DNA of 64,000 bases from Bryobacteraceae bacterium (GTDB taxonomy: Bacteria > Acidobacteriota > Terriglobia > Bryobacterales > Bryobacteraceae). The first letter of the stretch is position 1; each line of letters begins with the position of its first letter. The notes beneath the pieces are model-generated. The model worked only from the letters and a program-made list of their open reading frames with translations, had not been told where the DNA came from and made no database searches. Positions 50,455-59,375 of this stretch are shown one piece after another. Position numbers and translations under genes: made by a program. The DNA lies in NCBI GenBank assembly GCA_041394945.1, contig JAWKHH010000001.1:2046001-2110000 (forward strand), read 5' to 3'.

Positions 50455-51804
50455 ATGCGGCTTTTGTTCACCGCAGTATTGGTGATTGCCGCGGCATTCC
50501 CGCAAACTCGCCGGATGCTGTTCCTCAGCCACTCAGCCGGGTTTCGGCACGGGAGCATTCCCACGGCGCGGGAGACACTCGAGCGGATCGGGGCGCGTAA
50601 CGGAATCGCGGTGACGGCGAGCGAAGACGTTTCGTTCCTGCGTCCGGAGAACCTTTCGCAGTTCGATGCGGTGTTCTTTTTCACGAGCGGCGAATTGCCG
50701 ATCGATGGAGCACAGAGAGCCGCCCTGCTTGACTTTGTCCGCAGCGGGAAGGGGTTCGGCGGCGCGCATTCGGCCAGTGACACGCTCTACACGTGGCCCG
50801 AGTACGGCGAGTTGATCGGCGGCTACTTCGATGGCCATCCCTGGACGCATGCCGCGCGGGTGGAGGTTGAGGATCCGGCTCATCCGGCGACACGCACGCT
50901 TCCGGTGAGTTTCACGCTGCTCGAGGAGTTCTATCAGCACCGTGCGTTCGATCGATCACGGGTCCGGGTATTGATGACGCTGGACACGCGGACGGTGGAC
51001 CTTCGCGCGCCCGGCGTGAATCGCACCGATGAGGATTTCGCCCTGGCCTGGTGCCGCCCGTACGGCGCTGGCCGTGTGTTCTATACCGCGCTCGGCCACT
51101 TCGACGAGACGTGGCGCGATGCGCGTGTGGAAACGATGCTCGAGGGCGCGGTCCGGTATCTCGCGGGTATCGAAGAAGGAGATTGCTCTCCGAGGCCCGC
51201 GCCGCAGCCGCGTATCAAGGGAATCGCGCGAATCGCGCCGGGCGGGGTCTACGAATTGCTGGGCGAGGAACTGACGGCGGGGGCCACGATGTTCGCGAAT
51301 CCAGCGCACTGGTCGACGCGGCTGGCGGGCGTTTCGGTGCGCATCGCCGGCGAGGTGGCGCCGCTCGCGTATGCGGCGCCGCAGCAGATCAATTTCCGCG
51401 CGCCCTGGGATCTGCGGCTGGGCGACGCGGTGGAGATCGCCGTCACGGTGGGGAATCAGCGTCTGGCGTCGACGCCGGCACGGGTGGTGGAGGCGTTGCC
51501 GCGGATTCTGGCGGTGACGCAATCGCCCGGCGCGCTGACGGTGTGGGTAACGGGGCTGGGCGCTTTGTATCCAGGCACGCCGCTCGGCGAGCCTTCGATC
51601 TTTTCCGTGCTTTCGCCTACGGCGGCGCCGGTGGCCGCGAGGCTCGATGGCGCCGAGGCTCCGGTGCTGTTCGCGGGCGCCGCTCCCGGGACGGTGGGGC
51701 TCTACCAGGTGAACGTGGCTGCGGCCGCTCTCGCTCCAGGCGAACATGAGGTGGAGATTCGCGCCGCCGGCGAGGCGGCCCGGTTCGCGTTCCGGACGCC
51801 GTAG
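50455..51804 (+). CDS. Secreted ThuA-like protein with Solibacter-type C-terminal domain
   Basis: 449 residues. Signal peptide residues 1-16. Residues about 20-230 are a ThuA-like (trehalose-utilisation) glutamine-amidotransferase-like fold: FLSHSAGFRHGSIP, FFFTSGELPI, GGAHSASDT. Residues about 255-449 match the TIGR03437-type C-terminal domain typical of Solibacter proteins, including YAAPQQINFRAPWDLR. The domain is thought to be a surface-sorting or adhesion module, but its role is unproven. It starts eight bases after the CehA/McbA-type gene and is co-transcribed with it. AAGG lies before the ATG. Confidence 0.8.
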   Translation: MRLLFTAVLVIAAAFPQTRRMLFLSHSAGFRHGSIPTARETLERIGARNGIAVTASEDVSFLRPENLSQFDAVFFFTSGELPIDGAQRAALLDFVRSGKGFGGAHSASDTLYTWPEYGELIGGYFDGHPWTHAARVEVEDPAHPATRTLPVSFTLLEEFYQHRAFDRSRVRVLMTLDTRTVDLRAPGVNRTDEDFALAWCRPYGAGRVFYTALGHFDETWRDARVETMLEGAVRYLAGIEEGDCSPRPAPQPRIKGIARIAPGGVYELLGEELTAGATMFANPAHWSTRLAGVSVRIAGEVAPLAYAAPQQINFRAPWDLRLGDAVEIAVTVGNQRLASTPARVVEALPRILAVTQSPGALTVWVTGLGALYPGTPLGEPSIFSVLSPTAAPVAARLDGAEAPVLFAGAAPGTVGLYQVNVAAAALAPGEHEVEIRAAGEAARFAFRTP

Positions 51805-51834
51805 GAGTCGTCAATCGGGGCCTTCCGACTCTGC

Positions 51835-51840
51835 TAAACT
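51835..51840 (+). promoter_or_regulatory. Candidate extended -10 box (TGCTAAACT), MFS nucleoside-type carrier
   Basis: TAAACT with upstream TGC, eight bases before the GTG at 51849. Confidence 0.5.
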
Positions 51841-51848
51841 GCAAGACC

Positions 51849-53138
51849 GTGCCAGAATCCAGCAATAAATTCAAGCTCTCGGTGATGATGTTCCTCGAGT
51901 TCTTCATCTGGGGCGCGTGGCTGCCGCTGATCTTCGGATACCTGCCGAGCCTCGGCTTCGATTCGTGGCAACAGTCGTGGGTGTTGAACGCGTTTCCGCT
52001 GGCGTCGTTCACGGCGATGTTCTTTTCCACCCAGTTCGCGGACCGGCACTTCGCCGCCGAGCGCTTCGTGGCCGCGAGCCATCTCATCGGCGGCGTGGCG
52101 ATGCTAGCGCTGTTCTGGACGAAGAGTTTCTGGCCGTTCTTCCTGCTGATGCTGATCCACTGCCTTTTTTATGTGCCGACGATCTCGATCACCAACTCGA
52201 TCGCGTTCGCCAACATCAAGGATTCGGCTCACGATTTCGGCCGCGTGAGGCTGTGGGGGACGATCGGGTGGATCGCCGCGGCGTGGCCGTTCGTGTTCAT
52301 CCTGGTGGACTGGGCGAAGGTGCCGGCGCTGTCGACGGCCGGATTCACGCAGTGGCTGGGCGCGGCGCTGGGATCTCCGCTCGAGGGCGCGGCGCTGCAG
52401 GCGGCCGTTCCGTATACGTTCATGGCGTCGGGCATTGCGTCGCTGCTGCTTGCGGGCTATTCGCTGACCCTGCCGCACACACCGCCGAAGCCCGCCAAGG
52501 CCGGCGGCGAACGCTTCGCGTGGCTGGAGGCGATGAAGCTGCTGAAGGTTCCGTTCCTGATGGTGCTGTTCATCGTGACGTTTTTCGACGCGGCGGTGCA
52601 CCAGTGCTATTTCATCTGGACGAACGACTATCTGAAGAGCATCGGCATTCCGCCGAACTGGGTGATGCCGATCATGAGTATCGGACAGGTGGCCGAGATC
52701 GGGACGATGGCATTCCTCGGAATCACGCTCAAGAAGCTAGGCTGGCGGAAGACCATGATCATCGGCATTCTGGGCCACGCGATCCGGTTCGGGCTGTTCG
52801 CCTTCGCGCCGATCCCGTGGGTGGCGATCACGGTGAACCTGCTGCACGGCATCTGCTACGCGTTCTTCTTCGCCACGGTGTATATCTTCGTGGATGAGTT
52901 CTTCCCGAAAGACGCACGGTCCAGCGCGCAGGGGTTGTTCAACTTCCTGATCCTCGGGTTCGGCCCGTTTGTCGCCAACTTCGCGTGGCCGTGGCTGGGC
53001 GAGGCGGTGAAGACGCCGGCGGGGATGGTGGATTTCAGCAAGCTCTACCTGGGGCCGACGGCGGTTGCGCTGGGCGCGGCGGCGGTGCTGGCTGCGTTCT
53101 TCTGGCCACCGGAGAAGGCCGCCGCGGAGAAGGCATGA
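51849..53138 (+). CDS. MFS transporter, nucleoside:H+ symporter (NupG/XapB)-like
   Basis: 429 residues, 12 membrane helices. The start MFLEFFIWGAWLPLIFGYL and the internal NSIAFANI, then FGRVRLWGTIGWI, are typical of the NupG/nucleoside symporter family that is common near sugar and nucleoside genes. GTG start at 51849 is followed by the family's charged N-terminus. The last ATG of this frame overlaps the sulfatase start by four bases (ATGA), so both are translated from one message. Confidence 0.83.
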   Translation: MPESSNKFKLSVMMFLEFFIWGAWLPLIFGYLPSLGFDSWQQSWVLNAFPLASFTAMFFSTQFADRHFAAERFVAASHLIGGVAMLALFWTKSFWPFFLLMLIHCLFYVPTISITNSIAFANIKDSAHDFGRVRLWGTIGWIAAAWPFVFILVDWAKVPALSTAGFTQWLGAALGSPLEGAALQAAVPYTFMASGIASLLLAGYSLTLPHTPPKPAKAGGERFAWLEAMKLLKVPFLMVLFIVTFFDAAVHQCYFIWTNDYLKSIGIPPNWVMPIMSIGQVAEIGTMAFLGITLKKLGWRKTMIIGILGHAIRFGLFAFAPIPWVAITVNLLHGICYAFFFATVYIFVDEFFPKDARSSAQGLFNFLILGFGPFVANFAWPWLGEAVKTPAGMVDFSKLYLGPTAVALGAAAVLAAFFWPPEKAAAEKA

Positions 53139-54487
53139 TCGGGAGGCGCCGGTTTTTCGGCGCACTCAGCGCCGCGGCCGGCGCGCCCGCGCAGGAATCG
53201 CGCAAGCCGAACCTGGTGATCATCCTGGCCGACGATCTCGGCTACGCGGATCTCGGATTCCAGGGCGCGCACGATATCCCGACGCCCCATCTCGACCGGC
53301 TGGCGCGCGGCGGCGTCCGGTTCACCAACGGTTTCGTCTCGCACCCTTTCTGCAGCCCCACGCGCGCCGGGCTGATGACCGGGCGGTATCAACAACGCTT
53401 CGGGCACGAGACGAATCCTGTTTACAATCCGGCCGACCCGGTTTCCGGACTGCCTACCTCCGAGACGACGCTGCCGCAGTTGCTGAAGTCGGCGGGATAC
53501 GTGACGGGGCACATCGGCAAGTGGCACCTGGGCGCGCATCCGCAGTTTCACCCGATGAAACGCGGGTTCGATGAAATGTTCGGATTTCTCGGCGGCGGGC
53601 ACGACTATTTCAAGCAGGAACTTTACGGCAATCCGCGCGAGTACCTGATTCCGCACCAGCGCGACGGCCGGCCGGTGCAGGAGCCGGAGTACCTCACCGA
53701 CGCGCTCGGCCGCGAAGCCGCGGCGTTCGTCCGGCGCCACAAGGATCACCCGTTCTTCCTGTATCTCGCCTTCAACGCGCCGCACACGCCGCAGCAGGTG
53801 AGCGAGAAGCACCTGGAGCGGTTCGCGGATATCGAAGATGAAAAACGGCGCAAGTACGCGGCGATGGTGAACGCCATGGACGAGGCGGCCGGACGCGCGC
53901 TGGATGCGATTCGCGAGACGGGGAACGAATCGAACACGCTGGTGGTGTTTCTGAGCGACAACGGTGGACCGACGGCGGCGAACGGGTCGAGCAACGCACC
54001 GCTCCGGGGCGTGAAGGGGCAGGTTTACGACGGCGGCATCCGGGTTCCTTTCACCATGCGCTGGCCGGCGCTGCTGGCGGCGGGGAGAGAATACAAATCA
54101 CCGGTGATCTCGCTCGACATCCTACCGACGCTCATTTCGGCGGCGGGCGGACAGCTTCCGGAGAAGCCGGTGGACGGCGTGGATCTGCTGCCGTTCCTGA
54201 CCGGCATGCGCCGCGACGCGCCGCACGAACGTCTCTACTGGCGCACGGGCGGCGGCACGAGCTGGGCAGTGCGCGAGGGCCGGTTCAAGCTGGTGAAACA
54301 GGGCGACGGCGAGCCGACGCTCTACGACGTGGAGGCCGACATCGGCGAATCGAAAGACGTGGGGCCGCAGCAGCAAACCGCGCGCGACCGTCTGCTGGCG
54401 GCGTACTCGGCCTGGAATCGCGAACTGATCCCACCGCTGTTCGAAGGCATCCGGCCGGCGAACACCAAGGCCGGCAAGAAGCAGTAG
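53135..54487 (+). CDS. Exported sulfatase (Cys-type, formylglycine-dependent)
   Basis: 450 residues. Tat-type signal RRRFFGALSAAAGAPA. The catalytic Cys to be converted to formylglycine is in FCSPTRAGLMTGR (about 66-78), the metal aspartates in ILADDLGYAD, GKWHLG and the SDNGGP site are all present. The Cys-type motif implies a formylglycine-generating enzyme elsewhere. It hydrolyses sulfate esters, probably from a polysaccharide. The ATG overlaps the stop of the MFS gene. The stop abuts that of the convergent dehydrogenase. Confidence 0.9.
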   Translation: MIGRRRFFGALSAAAGAPAQESRKPNLVIILADDLGYADLGFQGAHDIPTPHLDRLARGGVRFTNGFVSHPFCSPTRAGLMTGRYQQRFGHETNPVYNPADPVSGLPTSETTLPQLLKSAGYVTGHIGKWHLGAHPQFHPMKRGFDEMFGFLGGGHDYFKQELYGNPREYLIPHQRDGRPVQEPEYLTDALGREAAAFVRRHKDHPFFLYLAFNAPHTPQQVSEKHLERFADIEDEKRRKYAAMVNAMDEAAGRALDAIRETGNESNTLVVFLSDNGGPTAANGSSNAPLRGVKGQVYDGGIRVPFTMRWPALLAAGREYKSPVISLDILPTLISAAGGQLPEKPVDGVDLLPFLTGMRRDAPHERLYWRTGGGTSWAVREGRFKLVKQGDGEPTLYDVEADIGESKDVGPQQQTARDRLLAAYSAWNRELIPPLFEGIRPANTKAGKKQ

Positions 54488-55498
54488 CTACTTTTCGATC
54501 TTGGCGATCACGGCGTCGGCAAACTCCTGCGTGGAGGCGTTGCCGCCGACATCGCCCGTGAGCACGCTGCCGTCGGCGTAGGCGGCTTCAATCGCGCGCT
54601 GCAGCCGGTCCGCGGCATGGATCTCCTGGAGGTGCTGGAGCATCATCACGGAGGAAAGCAGGAGCGCGGTGGGGTTGGCGATGCCGCGGCCGGCGATGTC
54701 GGGCGCGCTGCCGTGGACGGCCTCGAAGACCGCGCAGTTGTCACCGATGTTGGCGCCAGGCACGACGCCGAGGCCGCCGACGAGGCCGGCGGCGAGGTCC
54801 GACATGATGTCGCCGTAGAGGTTCGGCATCAGGAGAACGTCAAACTGCTCCGGCTTCGAAACCAACTGCATCGAAGCGTTGTCGACGATCAACTCGTTGT
54901 ACTGAATCTCGGGGTAGGAGGCGGCGGTTTCGCGACAGCACTTGAGGAACAGTCCGTCGCCAAGCTTCATGATGTTGGCCTTATGCACCGAAGTCACCTT
55001 GTGGCGGCCGAAGCGGCGGGTGTACTCGAAGGCGGCCTTGGCGATGCGCAGCGAGGCTTTGCGGGTGATGACCTTGAGGCTGGTTACGACGTCGTTAACG
55101 ACTTCGTGCTCAATCCCGGAGTAAAGGTCCTCGGTGTTCTCGCGGAAGATCACCATGTCGATGTGGATATCTTGAAACCGGGTCCGCAGATTCGGCAGCG
55201 CTTTCACCGGCCGGACGTTGGCGTAAAGGTCAAAGCGCTTGCGGAGCGCGACGTTCACGCTCTGATAGCCGCCGCCGATCGGTGTCGTCACCGGGCCCTT
55301 CAGCGCAATCTTGTGCCGTTCGAGGGATTTGATGACGGGCGTGGGAATTGACTCGCCGGTCTCGCGGATGACGCGTTCGTTGCATTCCACCGGTTCCCAG
55401 TCGATTTTGACGCCGGTGGCGTCGATGACACGAGTAGCGGCCTCAGCGACTTCGGGACCGATGCCGTCGCCGGGGATGAGCGTGATGTTGTGGGTCAC
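54488..55498 (-). CDS. Isocitrate/isopropylmalate dehydrogenase family, probably NAD-dependent isocitrate dehydrogenase
   Basis: 336 residues. Start ITLIPGDGIGPEVA; substrate segment RENTEDLYSGIEHEV (ENTEDLY favours the NAD-IDH/homoisocitrate branch over LeuB); metal/substrate residues in HKANIMKLGDG and NLYGDIMSDLAAGLVGGLG; nucleotide region HGSAPDIAGRGIANPTA. Start is GTG at 55498, six bases after TAAAAT. Could also be an isopropylmalate or tartrate dehydrogenase. It is cytoplasmic, likely TCA cycle. Confidence 0.85.
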   Translation of the reverse strand: MTHNITLIPGDGIGPEVAEAATRVIDATGVKIDWEPVECNERVIRETGESIPTPVIKSLERHKIALKGPVTTPIGGGYQSVNVALRKRFDLYANVRPVKALPNLRTRFQDIHIDMVIFRENTEDLYSGIEHEVVNDVVTSLKVITRKASLRIAKAAFEYTRRFGRHKVTSVHKANIMKLGDGLFLKCCRETAASYPEIQYNELIVDNASMQLVSKPEQFDVLLMPNLYGDIMSDLAAGLVGGLGVVPGANIGDNCAVFEAVHGSAPDIAGRGIANPTALLLSSVMMLQHLQEIHAADRLQRAIEAAYADGSVLTGDVGGNASTQEFADAVIAKIEK

Positions 55499-55504
55499 TT
55501 TGCT

Positions 55505-55510
55505 ATTTTA
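55505..55510 (-). promoter_or_regulatory. Candidate -10 box (TAAAAT), dehydrogenase
   Basis: Six bases before the GTG at 55498; no Shine-Dalgarno. Confidence 0.5.
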
Positions 55511-55533
55511 GCGGGCCGCGGGTTGGGAAACCC

Positions 55534-56793
55534 TCACGCAAACAACTCGGACAACGGAGTGCCGTGATCGGTGACCGGCACCGGACGTTCCCCGGCGTAG
55601 AGATTCTTGTGGGGATCGATGCCCAGCGCGCAGTGGATGGTGGCGTGGAAATCGGGGACGGAAACCGGCGCGGTCACCGGCTTGCGCGCGAGTTCGTCGG
55701 TAGCGCCAACCACACGTCCGGTGCGGAGACCTCCGCCGGCGAGCACCATGCTAAATGTTTCGGCCTGATGCCCGCGCCCGCCTCCGGCGTCGAAATCGGG
55801 CGGGCGGCCGAACTCGGTGGCCACCACCACGAGCGTGGTATCGAGTATCTTGTTCCGCTCGAGATCCTCCATCAGGGAGGCGAGCGCGTTGTCCAGTTCC
55901 TGAATCAGCAGGTGCTGGTTCAACTGGCCTTCGTTGTGCGTGTCCCATCCGCTGCCGTTGAGGAAATTCAGGTTGTGCGACACCTCGACGAAGCGCACGC
56001 CGGATTGCACCAGCCGCCGGGCAAGCAGGCATCGCTGGCCGAATTCGCCGCCGTAGGATTCGCGCAGGGTCTTCGGTTCGCGCGAGAGGTCGAACACATT
56101 CAGGAACCGTGGACCGGCGAGCTTGAATCCGGCGCGCGTAATCGCGTCCTGCTGGGCCACGGTCTGGTCGCCGGCATTGCGGCTCGAATAACCTTCGCGC
56201 AGCTTGGCGAGAAGGGTTTCGCGGCGATCCTGACGGCTCAGGTCCACGTCCGGCGCGCGCATCAGGCCGTTCGGTCCTGTTTCAATCTGCGTGAGGTAGA
56301 TGTAGCCGTAGCGCGCGCCGAGAAAACCGGGATCGCGCGTGATGTTCGGATAGCCCATCACCACATAGGCAGGGACCTCTTCGGACTTGGCCCCGAGTTC
56401 GTGGGAAACGATGCTGCCGATGGAGGGATAGAGGATGGTGCCGCTCGGTTTGCGGCCGGTGTGCACGAGGTTCGCGGCGGCGGCGTGCTCGCTGATGATA
56501 TCGTGCGACACGGTGCGCACCACAGCCATGCGATCCATCAGCGGCGCCACGCGCTTCAGATGCTCGCAGACCTTTTCGCCGCGTATGGCGGTGTCGATGG
56601 CGTCGTAGTAGGACCCCGGCTTCTTGCCGTCTCCACGCATCTTCGGGTCCCAGGTGTCCATCTGCGCAGCGCCTCCGCCGAGCCACAGGAAGATACACGC
56701 GTCGGCGTTGCCCTTGGGCAGCGGTTTCGGAAGCTCCGCCGCGGCGAGCGGGGCCGCGAGCGCGGCGGATCTCAAGAAGTCTCTTCGTTGCAT
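55534..56793 (-). CDS. DUF1501-family exported protein
   Basis: 419 residues. Tat signal RRDFLRSAALAAPLAAAE. The DUF1501 pattern is visible: LWLGGGAAQMDTWDPK, MDRMAVVRTV, GSGWDTHNEGQLN and VVVATEFGRPP. The fold resembles alkaline phosphatase/sulfatase enzymes, but activity has not been shown. It pairs with the upstream DUF1549/DUF1553 gene, ten bases before, as is usual in Planctomycetota and Acidobacteriota. GAGGAG lies before the ATG. Confidence 0.88.
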   Translation of the reverse strand: MQRRDFLRSAALAAPLAAAELPKPLPKGNADACIFLWLGGGAAQMDTWDPKMRGDGKKPGSYYDAIDTAIRGEKVCEHLKRVAPLMDRMAVVRTVSHDIISEHAAAANLVHTGRKPSGTILYPSIGSIVSHELGAKSEEVPAYVVMGYPNITRDPGFLGARYGYIYLTQIETGPNGLMRAPDVDLSRQDRRETLLAKLREGYSSRNAGDQTVAQQDAITRAGFKLAGPRFLNVFDLSREPKTLRESYGGEFGQRCLLARRLVQSGVRFVEVSHNLNFLNGSGWDTHNEGQLNQHLLIQELDNALASLMEDLERNKILDTTLVVVATEFGRPPDFDAGGGRGHQAETFSMVLAGGGLRTGRVVGATDELARKPVTAPVSVPDFHATIHCALGIDPHKNLYAGERPVPVTDHGTPLSELFA

Positions 56794-56803
56794 TGCCGGC
56801 TCC

Positions 56804-59353
56804 TCAGGGCATCAATACGAACTCGGGCGAGTTCACCATCGCCCAGAGCACATCTTCGTAGCGTTCACGGAACTCCGGCCGCAGGCGCTTTGTCGGAGGC
56901 GCGCCCATGCGGAGCCGTTTCTCTTCTTCCATGCGAATCACGGTCGCTTCCGCGCTGAGGTGGTTGGACCAGGAGACCCGGGTGTCGCTCTTCAGCGCCT
57001 TGTAATCGGCCTTCACGCCGGGCGCCACTCGCGACCCGTAGGCCGGGCGCAGGAGATCCGCGAAGGACTTCAGTTCGGCCGCCGCCGGCTCGCGCGAGAG
57101 AATCCGCAGGAACGCCTCACGGACCATCGTTTCGACGGGGACGTTCTTCAACGCGAGTTCGGTGAAGAAGCTGTCGTCGGAGAGGCGGACGAGCCGAGTG
57201 GCGAGGATGCCGTTGGCGAGGATCAGTGTCTGCATGGGCGAGGAAGCGTCGTCACGAGCGCTGGCCGGACTTTGGCGCGACTGGCGCCATCCGTATGCAG
57301 TCATCACGTCGACGAGCGATTGCGCGATGGGTAGCGCGAGCGCCGGGCGGTCCCGTTCGTTCGAAAGCGCGGTGAGCTGCCAGGCGCGGTCCGGCATGCC
57401 CATATTGAGGAACTGGTTTGGAGCGCGGTCACCGGCGGGGTTGAGGTTGAGCTCTTCGCACTCGAACGGCTTGCCGACGCTTTGGTGGAGCGAATCCACG
57501 ATCTGCTCCGCCGACATCTTGCGGCGAAGCGGGCCGGCGAAGAGGCGGTTTTTCGCCTGCATCTGCGTGTCGGCGAGACCTTCGATGGCGCGGCGCTGGT
57601 AGGCGTGCGATTCGAAGATCAGCCGTGAGACGTGCTTCAGGTCGTATCCACTCATCACGAATTCACGGGCCAGCCACGCGAGCAACTCCGGGTGCGACGC
57701 CTTGGCGCGGGACCAGTCATCCGCCGGCTCAACGAACCCGACGCCCATGTATCGCTTCCAAACCCGATTCACGACCACCTTGGCAAATCGCTCGTTCTGC
57801 GGCGCGATGATGAGCGCAGCCAGTTCGCGCCGGGAGTCGACCTTGCCTGCCGAGGGCAAGGCGCCAGTCTCGGCGTGCGCGGCGAGAGAGTCGAAGGGCC
57901 ACGCCGGATCGATCTGCTCGCCGGGTTTCAGCGTTACAGTCACCGCAGGCTTGCGGGCGCCTTCGCGCATGGGAACGGTGCTGGTGGCGGGGAGCTTCAC
58001 CGGCTTGCCGGCGAGCATGGCGGAGAGGCTGAAAAGATCCTTCTGCTTGAACGGATGGAACGGCGCATCGTGACAGCGCGCGCACCCGAGCTTCTGGCCA
58101 AGGAAAGCTTGCGCGAGAATGTCGGCCTTGGCTGCCATCGGCGCGTCGTTGAGGGTGGCCTGGGCGAAAGCGGCCGGCGCTCCCCGATGCTGGCTGCCCT
58201 CCATCTGCACGAGTTCGGCGACGAAACGATCGAAGGGCACGCCGTCACGGAACGATTGATAAATCCAGTAGCGGAACGGACCGGTGTTGTTGAGGTCCGG
58301 CTTGAGGATGCCGGGATTCTCGGCGAGAACGTCCTGCCAGTAAGGAACCCAGTTGTCGGCCCATCGGTCGTCGGCGAGGAAGCGTTCAATCGCGTTGTGG
58401 CGACGCTGGGACGCCGGGTCCGCAAGGAATCGCGCGATTTCAGCGGGGGTGGGAATCACGCCCTTGATGTCGAGCGAAGCACGGCGCAGGAAGTCGATGT
58501 CGGAAGTGAGAGGACGCTGGGCCACGTTCTCCGCGGCAAGGCGGGCGTTCACAAAGCGATCGATCGGGTTGTTGGCCGGCATGGCCGCGGGCGAATCCGG
58601 AACGGCAGGGGCGGGCGTTTGCTCGAGAGCGCGCCGAACGCCGGCGTGGCGCGCCTCCCAACGCGCGCGCGTATCCCGGCTGACTTCCAGGCGCCGCGCG
58701 CGGTCGTCTGCTTCGTGGCGCAGGCGCTGTGCGCTTGCGAACGCGCCCCAGCCTTCGTCGGTGAGGGTGGGCGCGCTCGCGTCGCCGAGCAAGCGCTGGA
58801 TTTCGCCGGGCCGGCCGATGGCCACGGCGAGTTCACCGGGCGTGGGCATCAAGCCCTTGCCGCCGATGACTGCGAGAATCTCGAAGCGATGCAGCCGGCC
58901 ATCGGAGGCCATTTCGAAGAAGGCGTCCTGATGGGGATGCTGGAGCGGCCGATGGCCGGTGGTGTCCGGGACGGGCGGCGCGGGCACGGGATCATCGCCG
59001 GTCTTGTTGGGCTTCTGCGGCTCAGTGCGGGCCACTTCCTTGCCGTCGATGCGCAGAACGGCCGCGCCACGCGCCCGCAGCCGCACCACCCACTTCCCTG
59101 CGCCTATCTGCTGCTCAGACGTGGCGCGGAGCACGAAAGGGACGGACCGATCGAGCGGCAGGGCTTCCGGCGAGTACTTCACCGGAAGATACACAAACGC
59201 CGCAGCGGGCTCGGCATAGCGCACGGATGGATCGCCCGTAGGGGCGAACTCCTGCCCGGCGGGGACATTCTCGTGGATCTCCACCTGAACGGCGGCGATC
59301 GAAGCGGCGGCCGACATGGCCGCTAAGAACAAACTTCCGGCGTAAGCGCGCAT
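56804..59353 (-). CDS. DUF1549/DUF1553 protein with N-terminal beta-sandwich
   Basis: 849 residues. Signal peptide residues 1-20 (FLAAMSAAASIAAVQ). Residues about 25-180 look like a PA14-type or similar beta-domain. DUF1549 spans about 265-465 with LRRASLDIKGVIPTPAEI and CARCHDAPFHPFKQKD, a CxxCH haem or metal motif. DUF1553 spans about 510-845 (NRVWKRYMGVGFVEPADDW, SHPELLAWLARE). It lacks the separate cytochrome PSCyt1 domain seen in many relatives. It is transcribed with the DUF1501 gene ten bases on, likely for polymer breakdown; mechanism unknown. GGGCAGG precedes the ATG. Confidence 0.86.
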   Translation of the reverse strand: MRAYAGSLFLAAMSAAASIAAVQVEIHENVPAGQEFAPTGDPSVRYAEPAAAFVYLPVKYSPEALPLDRSVPFVLRATSEQQIGAGKWVVRLRARGAAVLRIDGKEVARTEPQKPNKTGDDPVPAPPVPDTTGHRPLQHPHQDAFFEMASDGRLHRFEILAVIGGKGLMPTPGELAVAIGRPGEIQRLLGDASAPTLTDEGWGAFASAQRLRHEADDRARRLEVSRDTRARWEARHAGVRRALEQTPAPAVPDSPAAMPANNPIDRFVNARLAAENVAQRPLTSDIDFLRRASLDIKGVIPTPAEIARFLADPASQRRHNAIERFLADDRWADNWVPYWQDVLAENPGILKPDLNNTGPFRYWIYQSFRDGVPFDRFVAELVQMEGSQHRGAPAAFAQATLNDAPMAAKADILAQAFLGQKLGCARCHDAPFHPFKQKDLFSLSAMLAGKPVKLPATSTVPMREGARKPAVTVTLKPGEQIDPAWPFDSLAAHAETGALPSAGKVDSRRELAALIIAPQNERFAKVVVNRVWKRYMGVGFVEPADDWSRAKASHPELLAWLAREFVMSGYDLKHVSRLIFESHAYQRRAIEGLADTQMQAKNRLFAGPLRRKMSAEQIVDSLHQSVGKPFECEELNLNPAGDRAPNQFLNMGMPDRAWQLTALSNERDRPALALPIAQSLVDVMTAYGWRQSRQSPASARDDASSPMQTLILANGILATRLVRLSDDSFFTELALKNVPVETMVREAFLRILSREPAAAELKSFADLLRPAYGSRVAPGVKADYKALKSDTRVSWSNHLSAEATVIRMEEEKRLRMGAPPTKRLRPEFRERYEDVLWAMVNSPEFVLMP

Positions 59354-59375
59354 CCTGCCCTCGGGTATTGAATTG

